Positions 17,642-26,622 of a stretch of DNA of 39,427 nucleotides are shown piece after piece. The translations under genes were made by a program, and so were the position numbers. Source of the stretch: Parabacteroides hominis (GTDB lineage: Bacteria > Bacteroidota > Bacteroidia > Bacteroidales > Tannerellaceae). Where the stretch lies: positions 1 through 39,427 of the forward strand of contig NZ_JACOOJ010000043.1 of assembly GCF_014287585.1 (NCBI RefSeq), written 5' to 3'. How positions within the stretch are numbered: the first letter of the stretch is position 1; the number at the start of each line of letters is the position of its first letter. Below the pieces are notes generated by a model, which had not been told where the DNA came from, did no database searches, and worked only from the letters and a program-made list of their open reading frames with translations.

Positions 17642-19768
17642 ATGATAACATCATTTCATACGTTGATCTCCCAGATCCTGAATATTCCCGCCGGACAGGT
17701 GGAACGAACCATCGGGCTGTTGGGAGAAGGAGCGACAATCCCTTTCATCAGCCGGTATCGCAAAGAGGTGACCGGAGGGCTGGATGAAGTCCAGATCGGC
17801 AACATCAAAGACCAGTTGGACAAGTTGACCGAACTGAAGAAGAGAAAAGAAAGTATCTTATCTTCCATAGAAGAACAAGGCAAACTGACTCCCGAACTGA
17901 AAAAGCGGATCGAGGATTCGTGGGACAGCACCGAAATTGAAGACCTCTATCTGCCTTACAAACCCAAGCGTGTCACCAAAGCGGAGATCGCCCGCAAGAA
18001 AGGGCTCGAACCCCTTGCCAAAGTCGTGATGATGCAGAACGAAAGAGACCTGTCCGCACGTGTGGCAGCTTTTGTCAAAGGGGAAGTGAAGAACGCGGAA
18101 GAAGCGTTGCAAGGGGCGCGTGACATCATTGCCGAATGGGTAAATGAGAACGAAGAGGCGCGCAACGCCGTCAGGAATTCTTTCTCACACACGGCGGTTA
18201 TCACGTCCAAAGTCATCAAAGGAAAAGAGGAAGAGGGCGCCAAGTACCGCGATTATTTCGAATTCAGCGAGCCTTTGAACCGTACGAGTTCACACCGCCT
18301 GTTGGCCCTTCGCCGAGGTGAAGCGGAAGGCATCCTGCGCATAAGCATTACCCCCGACACGGATAACTGCCTGGACCGTCTGAAAGGCCGTTTCGTGAAA
18401 GGCCGGGGCGAAGCATCCGACCAGGTATCGACAGCCGTAGACGATTCTTTCAAGCGCCTGCTGAAACCTTCCATCGAAACCGAATTTGCCAACCTGAGCA
18501 AGGCGAAAGCCGACGAAGAAGCGATCCGTGTATTTGCCGAGAACCTGCGCCAGCTATTGTTAGCTCCGCCATTGGGACAGAAGCGCGTGTTGGGTGTCGA
18601 TCCCGGCTACCGTACCGGCTGCAAGCTGGTTTGTCTCGATGCGCAGGGGACATTGTTGCATAACGAAGCGATCTATCCCCACCCGCCCAAGAACGAAAAA
18701 AGCAAAGCGGCTGCCAAAGTGGCACAATTGGTCGCGACCTATGCCATCGACGCCATCGCTATCGGGAACGGCACGGCAAGCCGTGAGACGGAACAGTTCA
18801 TTACCAATATCCGCTACGACCGCAAGGTACAGGTGTTCGTGGTCAGTGAGAACGGAGCGTCCATCTATTCCGCATCCAAGATAGCCCGCGACGAATTTCC
18901 CGAATATGACGTGACGGTTCGTGGCGCCGTCAGCATCGGCCGCCGCCTCATGGACCCGCTTGCAGAGCTGGTTAAGATCGATCCGAAAAGCATCGGTGTC
19001 GGGCAATACCAGCATGACGTCGAACAGGGCGCTTTGAAAAAGAGCCTTGACCAGACGGTGGAAAGTTGCGTAAACTTAGTTGGCGTGAATGTCAATACGG
19101 CAAGCAAACATCTGCTGACCTATATTTCCGGACTTGGCCCGACGTTGGCACAGAACATTGTCGACTACCGTACCGAACACGGACCTTTCCAGTCCCGCCG
19201 CGAACTGCTGAAAGTGCCCCGCATGGGAGAAAAGGCTTTCGAGCAAAGCGCCGGTTTCCTTCGTATCCAGGGGGGTGAGAACCCATTGGACAACTCGGCT
19301 GTCCATCCGGAAAGTTATCCGATCGTCGAACAGATGGCAAAGGACTTGAAATGTACCCTTGCCGAGCTGATCAGCAATAAAGAACTGAAGAAGAAGCTCG
19401 ACTTGAAGAAATATGTAACGGATAAAGTCGGAATGCCGACCTTGTTGGATATTATGGAAGAACTGGACAAACCGGGACGCGATCCCCGCCAGACCATCCA
19501 GGTATTTTCTTTCGACCCGACGGTCAAAACGATCGAAGACCTGAAAGAAGGGCAAGTGCTGCCGGGCATCGTCAACAATATAACGAATTTCGGCTGTTTT
19601 GTCGATGTCGGTATCAAGGAGAACGGGCTGGTTCATATTTCCGAACTTGCAGACCGTTTTATCAGTGATCCGACACAAGTTGTCTCGATCCATCAACATG
19701 TGAAAGTAAAAGTGTTAAGTGTTGACCTCGTGCGTAAACGGGTCCAACTTTCTATGAAAGGATTATAA
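17642..19768 (+). CDS. tex: Tex-family RNA-binding transcription accessory protein
   Basis: A 708-residue Tex protein, a nucleic-acid-binding factor related to eukaryotic Spt6 and linked to transcription and RNA turnover. Domains in order: N-terminal helical Tex domain (about 1-200, including LGEGATIPFISRYRKE); YqgF/RNase H-like domain starting at VLGVDPGYRTGCKLV (about 317); helix-hairpin-helix (YISGLGPTLAQNIVDYR, about 495); and a C-terminal S1 domain (LPGIVNNITNFGCFVDVG, about 640-706). The length is close to the usual 700-780. It is followed 20 nt later by ybaK on the same strand, probably as a two-gene unit. Confidence 0.95.
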   Translation: MITSFHTLISQILNIPAGQVERTIGLLGEGATIPFISRYRKEVTGGLDEVQIGNIKDQLDKLTELKKRKESILSSIEEQGKLTPELKKRIEDSWDSTEIEDLYLPYKPKRVTKAEIARKKGLEPLAKVVMMQNERDLSARVAAFVKGEVKNAEEALQGARDIIAEWVNENEEARNAVRNSFSHTAVITSKVIKGKEEEGAKYRDYFEFSEPLNRTSSHRLLALRRGEAEGILRISITPDTDNCLDRLKGRFVKGRGEASDQVSTAVDDSFKRLLKPSIETEFANLSKAKADEEAIRVFAENLRQLLLAPPLGQKRVLGVDPGYRTGCKLVCLDAQGTLLHNEAIYPHPPKNEKSKAAAKVAQLVATYAIDAIAIGNGTASRETEQFITNIRYDRKVQVFVVSENGASIYSASKIARDEFPEYDVTVRGAVSIGRRLMDPLAELVKIDPKSIGVGQYQHDVEQGALKKSLDQTVESCVNLVGVNVNTASKHLLTYISGLGPTLAQNIVDYRTEHGPFQSRRELLKVPRMGEKAFEQSAGFLRIQGGENPLDNSAVHPESYPIVEQMAKDLKCTLAELISNKELKKKLDLKKYVTDKVGMPTLLDIMEELDKPGRDPRQTIQVFSFDPTVKTIEDLKEGQVLPGIVNNITNFGCFVDVGIKENGLVHISELADRFISDPTQVVSIHQHVKVKVLSVDLVRKRVQLSMKGL

Positions 19769-19788
19769 GAAACAGTTTCTTAGTAGCG

Positions 19789-20271
19789 ATGAAAATTAAC
19801 AAAACAAACGTAGCACGCCTGCTGGACAAAGCCAAAGTGGCTTACCAGCTGGTTCCTTACGAAGTAGATGAAAACGATCTGAGTGCGACACACGTTGCCG
19901 ACCAGTTAGGCGAGAATGTCGCGCAGGTATTCAAGACGCTTGTCCTGCACGGCGACAAAAGCGGCTACTTTGTCTGTGTCATTCCCGGCGCCGACGAAGT
20001 CGACTTGAAGAAAGCCGCAAAAGTCTCCGGCAACAAAAGCTGTGAAATGATCCCGGTCAAAGAACTCCTCCCCCTCACCGGCTACATCCGTGGCGGCTGC
20101 TCCCCCATCGGCATGAAAAAGCATTTCCCGACCTACATCCACCACACCGCCGAACAGTTCGACCATATTTATGTAAGCGCCGGACAACGGGGCTTGCAGA
20201 TCCGGATCGCACCGGAGGATTTGATTCGGGAGGCACGGGCGGAGGTGGCGGATATAACACATGAAATATAA
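19789..20271 (+). CDS. ybaK: Cys-tRNA(Pro)/Cys-tRNA(Cys) deacylase YbaK/EbsC-like
   Basis: A 160-residue single-domain YbaK/ProX-type deacylase that hydrolyses mischarged Cys-tRNA(Pro). The family pattern is visible: VFKTLVLHGDKSGYFVCVIPG, the lysine-rich DLKKAAKVSGNKSCEM, GYIRGGCSPIGMKK and a C-terminal APEDLIREARAEVADI. The length is normal for the family. It follows tex by 20 nt. Quality control of Pro-tRNA is inferred from the family. Confidence 0.93.
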   Translation: MKINKTNVARLLDKAKVAYQLVPYEVDENDLSATHVADQLGENVAQVFKTLVLHGDKSGYFVCVIPGADEVDLKKAAKVSGNKSCEMIPVKELLPLTGYIRGGCSPIGMKKHFPTYIHHTAEQFDHIYVSAGQRGLQIRIAPEDLIREARAEVADITHEI

Positions 20272-20601
20272 ATTAATACTGTGATACAGACAAAATAGTG
20301 TTTCTTCAAAATTATCAAGATACATCCCGCTCTTATCTTGCGCCAGCAGGAAATTGGCGGGCTTTCAAGATAATAAATCGTATATCAAATTAATGTTAGA
20401 AAACATCATTTGCTAACAATTTTACCCATAACTACCTTTTGAGGTAACACGTGTTTTGTCTGTTTTCCCGGATTTAGTCTTTCAGAAGCATGTATCAGGG
20501 ATAGTTAAAAAACATCCATCATGCCTACTATCATTCCATGCAAGTATTGATATTCATAATCTAAAAGGCAAAGCATGATGGTATGACAGTTGTTTTCGCA
20601 A
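20272..20601. other. 330-bp gap with alternative hairpins, no gene seen
   Basis: TTATCTTG (20333-20340) can pair with CAAGATAA (20366-20373), extended by CGCCA (20341-20345) with TGGCG (20355-20359). The same TATCTTG can instead pair with CAAGATA at 20316-20322. TACCT-TTTG-AGGTA makes a small hairpin further on. A long-range perfect 9-bp pair, CCATCATGC (20516-20524) and GCATGATGG (20573-20581), sits just past the stop of the leftward small membrane gene and may mark its 3' end. There is no T-run. Confidence 0.4.
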
Positions 20602-20817
20602 TTAAAAAAACGAACGATGAAGGAAAACGCCTTTCAATATGAAAAACGTACCCATTATCAGCAGGAAAATGAATACACATTTCACCATATACCCGACATA
20701 ACGTTTATGCTTTTCATCCGAAAAGTAATTCCAGATAATAGTCGTTCCTTCCGGATATTTGATAAAGACCCATGCTATTAGGTATATGATTATTCCCTCA
20801 ATAATATATTCGTTCAT
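20602..20817 (-). CDS. Small membrane protein, unknown function
   Basis: A 71-residue protein with two predicted membrane segments: residues about 5-20 (IIEGIIIYLIAWVFI) and 45-63 (VKCVFIFLLIMGTFFIL), joined by a charged loop (YFSDEKHKRY). It is not recognised. It is favoured as a real gene over the overlapping ORF on the other strand because of its amphipathic layout and because a well-formed promoter lies 33 nt upstream. It stands alone, divergent from the oxidoreductase gene. Confidence 0.6.
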   Translation of the reverse strand: MNEYIIEGIIIYLIAWVFIKYPEGTTIIWNYFSDEKHKRYVGYMVKCVFIFLLIMGTFFILKGVFLHRSFF

Positions 20818-20849
20818 ACGATATCAGTGTATTAAATCCAAACAGCTTC

Positions 20850-20880
20850 TAAATGTAGCAAGAAAAAACACATATGCAAA
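20850..20880 (-). promoter_or_regulatory. Promoter of the small membrane protein gene
   Basis: On the minus strand: TTTG (20877-20880), a 19-nt spacer, then TACATTTA (20850-20857, 7 of 8 to TAnnTTTG). The spacing is the Bacteroidetes optimum. Confidence 0.65.
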
Positions 20881-20940
20881 AAATCTCAAGGTATTGTAAA
20901 CAATAAATTCATATCTTCGCAAAAATAAACTTTCATAAAA

Positions 20941-22002
20941 ATGGATAAAATCAAAACAGGCTTAGCCGCCTTCGGCATGTCAGGACAGATCTTTCATGCC
21001 CCGTTTATCAGTACGAACCCGGCTTTCGAGTTGACAGCCGTCACGGAGCGCAGCAAGGAACTGTCAAAAGAACGCTATCCGGAGGCCCGGATCGTGCGGA
21101 GTTTCGAGGAACTCATCGCGCTGGACGAACTGGAACTGATCGTCGTTAACACGCCGGACAGCACGCACTACGAATATGCCCGCCAGGCGTTGGAAGCCGG
21201 GAAGAACGTGATCGTCGAAAAGCCTTTCACCACGACCGTCGAGCAAGGACAGGAGCTGGTCGATCTCGCCCGCTCCAAAGGGCTGGCCATAAGCGTCTAT
21301 CAGAACAGGCGGTGGGATTCGGATTTCCTGACCGTGCGGGAAGTGCTGGACAAAGGACTTTTAGGGCGGTTGGTCGAGTTCGAATCGACTTTTCCCCGCT
21401 ACCGCAACTTCATCAAACCGGGGACCTGGAAGGAAACCGGCTCCTTGGGGGGCGGCTTGACCTACAACCTGGGAGCACATGTGATCGATCAGGCGGTTCA
21501 GTTGTTCGGTGTGCCGGAAGCGGTTTTTGCCGATATCGACATCATTCGTACGGGCGGCATGGTTGATGATTATTTTGTGATCCATCTGTTCCGTCCGTCT
21601 AAGGCGCCACATGTCAAAGTCACTCTGAAATCCAGCTACCTGATGTGCGAACCTGAACCCCGCTTCGTCTTGCACGGCACGGAAGGTTCGTTTGTCAAAT
21701 ACGGCCTGGACCGTCAGGAAGCCGACCTTAATGATGGACAAATGCCCGGCACACCGGGCTGGGGAGTGGAAGACGAAAGTATCTGGGGACTCCTTCACAC
21801 GGAAAAGGCCGGCAACGTCGTCCGCCGCAAATACCCCAGCCTCGCCGGAAACTATGCCGGGTTTTACGACAACATCCACCGCCACCTCCGCCTCGGCGAA
21901 CCGCTCCTGACGGATGCCGCCGGCGTACTGCCTGTCATCCGCCTGATCGAGGCGGCTTGCGATAGCAGCGAAATGAGGCAAGTGGTGAAAATCAAAAAAT
22001 AA
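20941..22002 (+). CDS. Gfo/Idh/MocA-family NAD(P)-dependent oxidoreductase
   Basis: A 353-residue cytoplasmic oxidoreductase. The N-terminal Rossmann fold starts KTGLAAFGMSGQIFHAPF, which keeps the spirit of the GxGxxG loop in the variant form of this subfamily. EKPFTTTVEQ (about residues 94-103) contains the family EKP motif with the conserved Lys. The C-terminal alpha/beta domain includes GGGLTYNLGAHVIDQAV, with the usual catalytic-region His. The substrate is not predictable, though sugars or inositols are typical. A -7-like TATCTTCG lies at 20912-20919. The gene ends at a very strong terminator and looks monocistronic. Confidence 0.88.
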   Translation: MDKIKTGLAAFGMSGQIFHAPFISTNPAFELTAVTERSKELSKERYPEARIVRSFEELIALDELELIVVNTPDSTHYEYARQALEAGKNVIVEKPFTTTVEQGQELVDLARSKGLAISVYQNRRWDSDFLTVREVLDKGLLGRLVEFESTFPRYRNFIKPGTWKETGSLGGGLTYNLGAHVIDQAVQLFGVPEAVFADIDIIRTGGMVDDYFVIHLFRPSKAPHVKVTLKSSYLMCEPEPRFVLHGTEGSFVKYGLDRQEADLNDGQMPGTPGWGVEDESIWGLLHTEKAGNVVRRKYPSLAGNYAGFYDNIHRHLRLGEPLLTDAAGVLPVIRLIEAACDSSEMRQVVKIKK

Positions 22003-22011
22003 AACAGACGA

Positions 22012-22045
22012 ATGAAAAAGCCCGGTTTTATGCGGGCTTTTTCAT
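22012..22045 (+). terminator. Strong terminator after the oxidoreductase gene
   Basis: A perfect 13-bp stem, ATGAAAAAGCCCG (22012-22024) with CGGGCTTTTTCAT (22033-22045), and an 8-nt loop. The A-run and T-run flanks make it active in both directions. Confidence 0.85.
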
Positions 22046-22055
22046 CCGATATACC

Positions 22056-22063
22056 TATATTTG
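22056..22063 (+). promoter_or_regulatory. Probable -7 box for the toxin-antitoxin pair
   Basis: TATATTTG, a perfect TAnnTTTG, lies 31 nt before the antitoxin start and just past the terminator. The -33 position falls inside the terminator stem and does not match. Confidence 0.5.
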
Positions 22064-22094
22064 CAACAGCATCAACACATAAATACTTTATATT

Positions 22095-22349
22095 ATGACA
22101 ACTATGGAATTAAATGCACAAAAACAGCTTCTGATTGAAGAGATCCTGAAAACAGACAATCCAAGGCTGATCGATCACCTGAAAAAGGCCCTGGATAAAT
22201 TCAAAGGCATGAATGTTATCCCGATGAAACGCCCCTGCGTTTACACACATGAAGAGCAGATGGAAATACTTCGCCAGTCATTGGAAGATATCGACGAAGG
22301 GAGATATCTTTCCACGGAAGAATTGGAGGAAGAAATGAAAACCTGGTAA
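22095..22349 (+). CDS. Probable antitoxin of a RelE/ParE-type pair
   Basis: An 84-residue acidic, helical protein ending in a Glu-rich tail (STEELEEEMKTW). It lies 12 nt before a RelE/ParE-family toxin, the normal antitoxin-toxin order. The N-terminal part (about 1-40) may be the DNA-binding or dimer segment, and the acidic C-terminus is the likely toxin-wrapping region. No recognised DNA-binding fold is obvious. The start could also be ATG at 22104. The function rests on position. Confidence 0.7.
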   Translation: MTTMELNAQKQLLIEEILKTDNPRLIDHLKKALDKFKGMNVIPMKRPCVYTHEEQMEILRQSLEDIDEGRYLSTEELEEEMKTW

Positions 22350-22361
22350 AACAATAAAGAC

Positions 22362-22679
22362 ATGATGAATAACCTAAAGCCTTATTGGACTGACCAGGCG
22401 ATCAGACAAATGAAAGAGATTTACGACTTCTACAAAACCTTTGGCAAGAAAACGATTCAAAAACGTATATCCCCCATAAAGAGACAAGTAGAGCGTTTAA
22501 CCCATTTTCCTTATTTAGGAAAAGTGGAAGCTTGTTATCAAGAGACAGAATATTTTCGTTCCCTGATTGAAGGAGATTATAAAATCATCTATCTTATCAG
22601 AGAAGAACGGATCTACATCGTTGCCATTTTCGATTGTCGTCAGAATCCATCCAACTTATATACAATGTTAAAGTTATAA
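22362..22679 (+). CDS. RelE/ParE-family toxin
   Basis: A 105-residue basic protein with the RelE/ParE pattern: an N-terminal strand and helix (YWTDQAIRQMKEIYDFYKTFG), a central LTHFPYLGKVE, then FRSLIEGDYKIIYLIREERIYIVAIFDCRQNP, the paired C-terminal strands with the conserved Arg/Tyr region. Whether it cleaves mRNA (RelE-like) or targets gyrase (ParE-like) cannot be told. It could start at either of two adjacent ATGs (22362 or 22365). It is co-transcribed with the antitoxin. Confidence 0.85.
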   Translation: MMNNLKPYWTDQAIRQMKEIYDFYKTFGKKTIQKRISPIKRQVERLTHFPYLGKVEACYQETEYFRSLIEGDYKIIYLIREERIYIVAIFDCRQNPSNLYTMLKL

Positions 22680-22723
22680 GGATATTTCGATATTTTTTTA
22701 TCTCCCTATACAATTTTTTATCG

Positions 22724-22731
22724 TAAATTTG
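22724..22731 (+). promoter_or_regulatory. Probable glyA promoter -7 box
   Basis: TAAATTTG, a perfect TAnnTTTG, lies 56 nt before glyA. The leader contains a small hairpin (CCCC, 11-nt loop, GGGG, near 22740-22758). Confidence 0.55.
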
Positions 22732-22787
22732 CCAACGATCCCCTAAAAGAAGAAGGGGACTCATTGCAATAACCAATTTTACATGTA

Positions 22788-24068
22788 ATGAAAAGAGACA
22801 ATATCATTTTCGACATCATTGAGAAGGAACATCAGCGCCAGTTGAAAGGCATCGAGCTGATTGCTTCTGAAAACTTTGTAAGCGACCAGGTGATGCAAGC
22901 CATGGGTAGCTGTCTGACCAACAAATACGCTGAAGGATATCCCGGCAAGCGCTATTATGGAGGTTGCGAAGTAGTAGACCAGAGCGAAACTATCGCTATC
23001 GAACGGTTGAAACAGATTTTCAATGCAGAGTGGGCCAACGTACAGCCGCATTCAGGAGCACAGGCTAATGCTGCCGTATTTCTGGCAGTCCTGAATCCCG
23101 GTGATACATTCCTCGGCCTGAACCTGGCACACGGTGGCCACCTTTCCCACGGTTCTCCTGTAAACAGTTCCGGTATCTTATACCACGCTACAGAATATAA
23201 CGTAAAAGAAGACACCGGTCGTGTAGACTACGACCAGATGGAAGAAGTCGCTTTACGCGAAAAACCGAAATTGATTGTAGGTGGCGGTTCCGCTTATTCC
23301 CGTGAGTGGGACTACAAACGGATGCGTGAGATTGCCGACAAGGTTGGCGCACTTCTGATGATCGATATGGCTCATCCTGCCGGTCTGATCGCTGCCGGAC
23401 TACTGAATAACCCGCTGGAATATGCTCATATCGTAACTTCTACGACCCACAAGACTTTGCGTGGTCCGCGTGGCGGTATCATCCTGTTAGGTAAGGATTT
23501 CGAAAATCCCTGGGGCAAGAAGACGCCGAAGGGAGAGATCAAAAAGATGTCTCAATTATTGGATTCCGCCGTATTCCCCGGCATCCAGGGAGGTCCGCTG
23601 GAACATGTGATCGCTGCCAAAGCCGTAGCTTTCGGCGAAGCATTGGAACCGGAATATAAGACCTACCAGGCCCAGGTAAAAGCAAATGCGGCTGCTATGG
23701 CAAAAGCATTCATGGATAAAGGTTACAAGATCATCTCCGATGGTACGGACAACCATAGCATGCTGATCGACCTGCGCAAGAAGTTTCCTGAACTGACCGG
23801 CAAGGTGGCTGAAAAAGCACTTGTTGCCGCCGATATCACCGTAAACAAGAATATGGTTCCGTTCGACAGCCGTTCGGCTTTCCAGACTTCCGGTATTCGT
23901 GTCGGAACTCCGGCTATCACAACTCGCGGCGCTAAAGAACCGCTGATGGCCGAGATCGTCGAATTGATCGATACCGTGCTGACTGCACCCGAATGCGACA
24001 AGACTATCACGGCTGTCCGCGAAAAAGTAAACAGCATCATGAAGGAATATCCTATCTTCGCTTGGTAA
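22788..24068 (+). CDS. glyA: Serine hydroxymethyltransferase
   Basis: A 426-residue PLP enzyme that interconverts serine and glycine, feeding one-carbon units to tetrahydrofolate. Signatures: [17 protein letters not shown] near the N-terminus, the dimer and cofactor segment [18 protein letters not shown], and the PLP lysine K222 in [31 protein letters not shown] lies in the C-terminal domain. It is full length with no odd residues. It sits between its own promoter and a terminator, so it is probably monocistronic. Confidence 0.98.
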   Translation: MKRDNIIFDIIEKEHQRQLKGIELIASENFVSDQVMQAMGSCLTNKYAEGYPGKRYYGGCEVVDQSETIAIERLKQIFNAEWANVQPHSGAQANAAVFLAVLNPGDTFLGLNLAHGGHLSHGSPVNSSGILYHATEYNVKEDTGRVDYDQMEEVALREKPKLIVGGGSAYSREWDYKRMREIADKVGALLMIDMAHPAGLIAAGLLNNPLEYAHIVTSTTHKTLRGPRGGIILLGKDFENPWGKKTPKGEIKKMSQLLDSAVFPGIQGGPLEHVIAAKAVAFGEALEPEYKTYQAQVKANAAAMAKAFMDKGYKIISDGTDNHSMLIDLRKKFPELTGKVAEKALVAADITVNKNMVPFDSRSAFQTSGIRVGTPAITTRGAKEPLMAEIVELIDTVLTAPECDKTITAVREKVNSIMKEYPIFAW

Positions 24069-24076
24069 ATAAAAAA

Positions 24077-24097
24077 GGGCGGCCTTTACGGTCGCCC
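24077..24097 (+). terminator. glyA terminator
   Basis: GGGCGGCC (24077-24084) pairs with GGTCGCCC (24090-24097), including one G-T pair, loop TTTAC. Six A residues precede it. The T-run after it is short (CTTCATT). Confidence 0.7.
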
Positions 24098-24128
24098 CTT
24101 CATTCATACAAAAAACACCTAAATAAAC

Positions 24129-26477
24129 ATGATGAAACTCATTTCGATGTGTGCAGGCGCAGCACTTTGTATCCTTGCGTCGTGCAGCGAAGGGCCAACT
24201 AAACAGATGCCTTACAACCAAGGTATCAATGTAATCCCGACGCCTGTAAGCCTCGTCCAGAACGAGGGTAGTTTTAAACTAAGCAAAAACACAGCCTTCT
24301 CCGCTTCCACTCCGGAAGCTAAAACAGTTGCCGAATATTTTGCCGCTCAAATGAATCTTGCCACTGGCTATCAGATAACGGTCAGTGACAAGGCCGCCTC
24401 AAACGGCATTACACTGGCAATCGACGGAGCACTGGATGTAAACAACGAAGGCTACACGTTGGATGTGACTCCGCAAGGCGTGACGATTAAGGCTAAGACC
24501 CCGCAGGGTTTGTTCTACGGTATGCAAACATTCATGCAATTGCTTCCGGCCGAAATCGAAAGCCAGGCAGTCGTGAACGGTATTGCCTGGACTGCTCCCT
24601 GCGTAACGGTGAAGGACGAACCGCGTTTCGAATATCGCGGTATCATGCTCGATCCTTGCCGTCATTTCATCCCGGTAGAGAACGTAAAGAAGCATCTCGA
24701 CGTATTAGCGTTGTTCAAAATCAACCGCATGCACTGGCATCTGACGGACGATCAGGGCTGGCGTATCGAAATCAAGAAATATCCGAAACTGACAGAAATC
24801 GGTTCCAAGCGCATAGATGGCGAAGGAACGGAATATAGCGGTTTCTATACGCAAGAGCAGATCAAGGAAGTGGTAAAATATGCAGCAGAGCGTTTTATCA
24901 CGATCGTCCCTGAAATCGAACTTCCGGGACACGAGTTGGCTGCAATTTCCGCATATCCCGAATTGTCTTGCAAGGGCGAACCGACGACCCCGCGTATTAT
25001 CTGGGGTGTGGAAGACATCGTATTGTGTGCCGGAAAGGAAGAACCATTCGAGTTCCTGCAGGATGTTTTCGACGAAGTCGTACCTCTTTTCCCTGGCGAA
25101 TATATTCACATCGGTGGTGACGAATGTCCGAAATCAAGCTGGAAGGAATGCCCGCTCTGCCAGAAACGCATTCGCGAGGAAGGTCTGAAAGCCGACAAGA
25201 ATCACTCTGCCGAAGAAAAGTTGCAGAGCTATTTCGTTCAGCGCATGGAGAAATACCTGTCCGATAAACATGGCAAAAAGATCATCGGATGGGATGAAAT
25301 CCTCGAAGGCGGCCTCGCTCCTTCTGCAACCGTTATGTCTTGGCGTGGTGAAGAAGGCGGTATCGCTGCCGCAAACATGGGACATGAAGCGATTATGACT
25401 CCGGGAAGCGGCGGCATGTACATTGACCAGTTCCAGGGTGATCCGAAGATCGAACCGGTTTCTATCGGCGGTTACGATCCGTTGTCAAGAGTGTATGCAT
25501 ACAATCCGACACCCGATACTTTGGTCGCTACCGGAAAGGCAAACTTGATCAAGGGTGTACAAACAAACCTGTGGTCCGAATATATGTACAACACAGACCT
25601 GCTGGAATACCGCGCCTACCCGCGTGTGCTGGCATTGGCTGAAATCGGCTGGACTCCATTGGCACGCAAGGATTATAAAGACTTCGAACGTCGCTTGGAT
25701 AATGCTTTGGTCCGTCTGGACGAACTGAACATCAACTACCATATTCCGCAACCGGAGCAACCGAACGGTTCATGCAATTTCGTAGCTTTCACCGACAAGG
25801 CTTCTCTCGAATTCAAGACTACCCGTCCGATCAAGGTGGTTTATACGATCGACGGAACCGAACCGACTCCGGAATCAACCGTCTATTCCGCTCCGATCGA
25901 ATTCACGGAATCCGGCGTTCTGAAGATCCGTTCCGTATTGCCTTCCGGCAAAATGAGCAAGACTCGTACGATCACAGTTGAAAAACAGGCCTTAGCTCCT
26001 GCCAAGGAGGTTGCCGGAACTACTCCGGGATTGGAAATGCAAGTGACCGACGGCATGTTCCTGAATTCTTCCAAACTGGGAGACGTAAAAGAATGGAAGA
26101 AATCGGTTATCAAAGATTTGCGTGAAATCACCAGCGTAGTAAAAACAAGCGAATCCATGCGCGGTGTCAAGCAATATGCTGCCATAGCAACCGGTTACGT
26201 CAACATCCCGGAAGACGGTGTTTACTACATTTCTTCCGACAACGAAGAAGTATGGATCGACGGCAAATTGTTAGTGAACAACGGCGGTGAAGTGAAACGC
26301 TTCTCCCGTCACGACAGTTCGGCTGCATTGTCGAAAGGCTTGCACGAGATCAAGGTGGTATTCTTGGGACATATCATCGGCGGCTGGCCTTCAAACTGGA
26401 ACGACGGAAGCGTGAAGCTCCGTAAAGCCGACTCCGACAAGTTTGTCAAGATCACTCCTGAAATGTTAGTCCATTAA
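24129..26477 (+). CDS. Beta-N-acetylhexosaminidase lipoprotein, GH20
   Basis: A 782-residue secreted lipoprotein. The signal peptide ends in lipobox LASC (Cys near residue 19-20), suggesting outer-membrane anchoring. Domains: a GH20b-like N-terminal domain (about 30-155); the GH20 barrel (about 160-520) with substrate-assisted catalytic pair Asp331-Glu332 in HIGGDECPKSSW; a chitobiase C-terminal-like domain (VVYTIDGTEPTPESTVYSAPI); and a last module of about 140 residues that looks like a PA14-type carbohydrate-binding fold (YYISSDNEEVWIDGKLLVNNGG). It removes terminal GlcNAc or GalNAc from host glycans. It is not in a SusCD locus and ends at its own terminator. Confidence 0.93.
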   Translation: MMKLISMCAGAALCILASCSEGPTKQMPYNQGINVIPTPVSLVQNEGSFKLSKNTAFSASTPEAKTVAEYFAAQMNLATGYQITVSDKAASNGITLAIDGALDVNNEGYTLDVTPQGVTIKAKTPQGLFYGMQTFMQLLPAEIESQAVVNGIAWTAPCVTVKDEPRFEYRGIMLDPCRHFIPVENVKKHLDVLALFKINRMHWHLTDDQGWRIEIKKYPKLTEIGSKRIDGEGTEYSGFYTQEQIKEVVKYAAERFITIVPEIELPGHELAAISAYPELSCKGEPTTPRIIWGVEDIVLCAGKEEPFEFLQDVFDEVVPLFPGEYIHIGGDECPKSSWKECPLCQKRIREEGLKADKNHSAEEKLQSYFVQRMEKYLSDKHGKKIIGWDEILEGGLAPSATVMSWRGEEGGIAAANMGHEAIMTPGSGGMYIDQFQGDPKIEPVSIGGYDPLSRVYAYNPTPDTLVATGKANLIKGVQTNLWSEYMYNTDLLEYRAYPRVLALAEIGWTPLARKDYKDFERRLDNALVRLDELNINYHIPQPEQPNGSCNFVAFTDKASLEFKTTRPIKVVYTIDGTEPTPESTVYSAPIEFTESGVLKIRSVLPSGKMSKTRTITVEKQALAPAKEVAGTTPGLEMQVTDGMFLNSSKLGDVKEWKKSVIKDLREITSVVKTSESMRGVKQYAAIATGYVNIPEDGVYYISSDNEEVWIDGKLLVNNGGEVKRFSRHDSSAALSKGLHEIKVVFLGHIIGGWPSNWNDGSVKLRKADSDKFVKITPEMLVH

Positions 26478-26496
26478 CTAATGCGATACTAAACGG

Positions 26497-26531
26497 AAAA
26501 AGGCTGCTTCATTACAGAGGCAGCCTTTTTT
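26497..26531 (+). terminator. Terminator after the GH20 gene
   Basis: GGCTGCTTC (26502-26510) pairs with GAGGCAGCC (26517-26525), with one T-G pair and loop ATTACA. It is extended by A5 before and T6 after, so it may also work in reverse. Confidence 0.85.
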
Positions 26532-26582
26532 ATTTCATCCGACAAGCATCCGGCAGTCAATGGACCGGCATCGGTTGGACAC

Positions 26583-26618
26583 GCGACAGGCATCGGTTTT
26601 GAATCCGATGCCTGTCGC
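26583..26618. repeat. Perfect 14-bp palindromic hairpin between convergent glycosidase genes
   Basis: GCGACAGGCATCGG (26583-26596) pairs exactly with CCGATGCCTGTCGC (26605-26618), loop TTTTGAAT. It ends 4 nt before the GH51 stop codon. There is no T-run on either side, and GGCATCGGTT also occurs directly at 26567-26576. It could stabilise the GH51 mRNA 3' end or be a mobile REP-like unit. Confidence 0.55.
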
Positions 26619-26622
26619 CCTG

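Noticed and set aside
20590..20781. Plus-strand ORF of 63 codons
   Set aside because: It overlaps the minus-strand small membrane gene, which has a better promoter and a sensible membrane-protein pattern.
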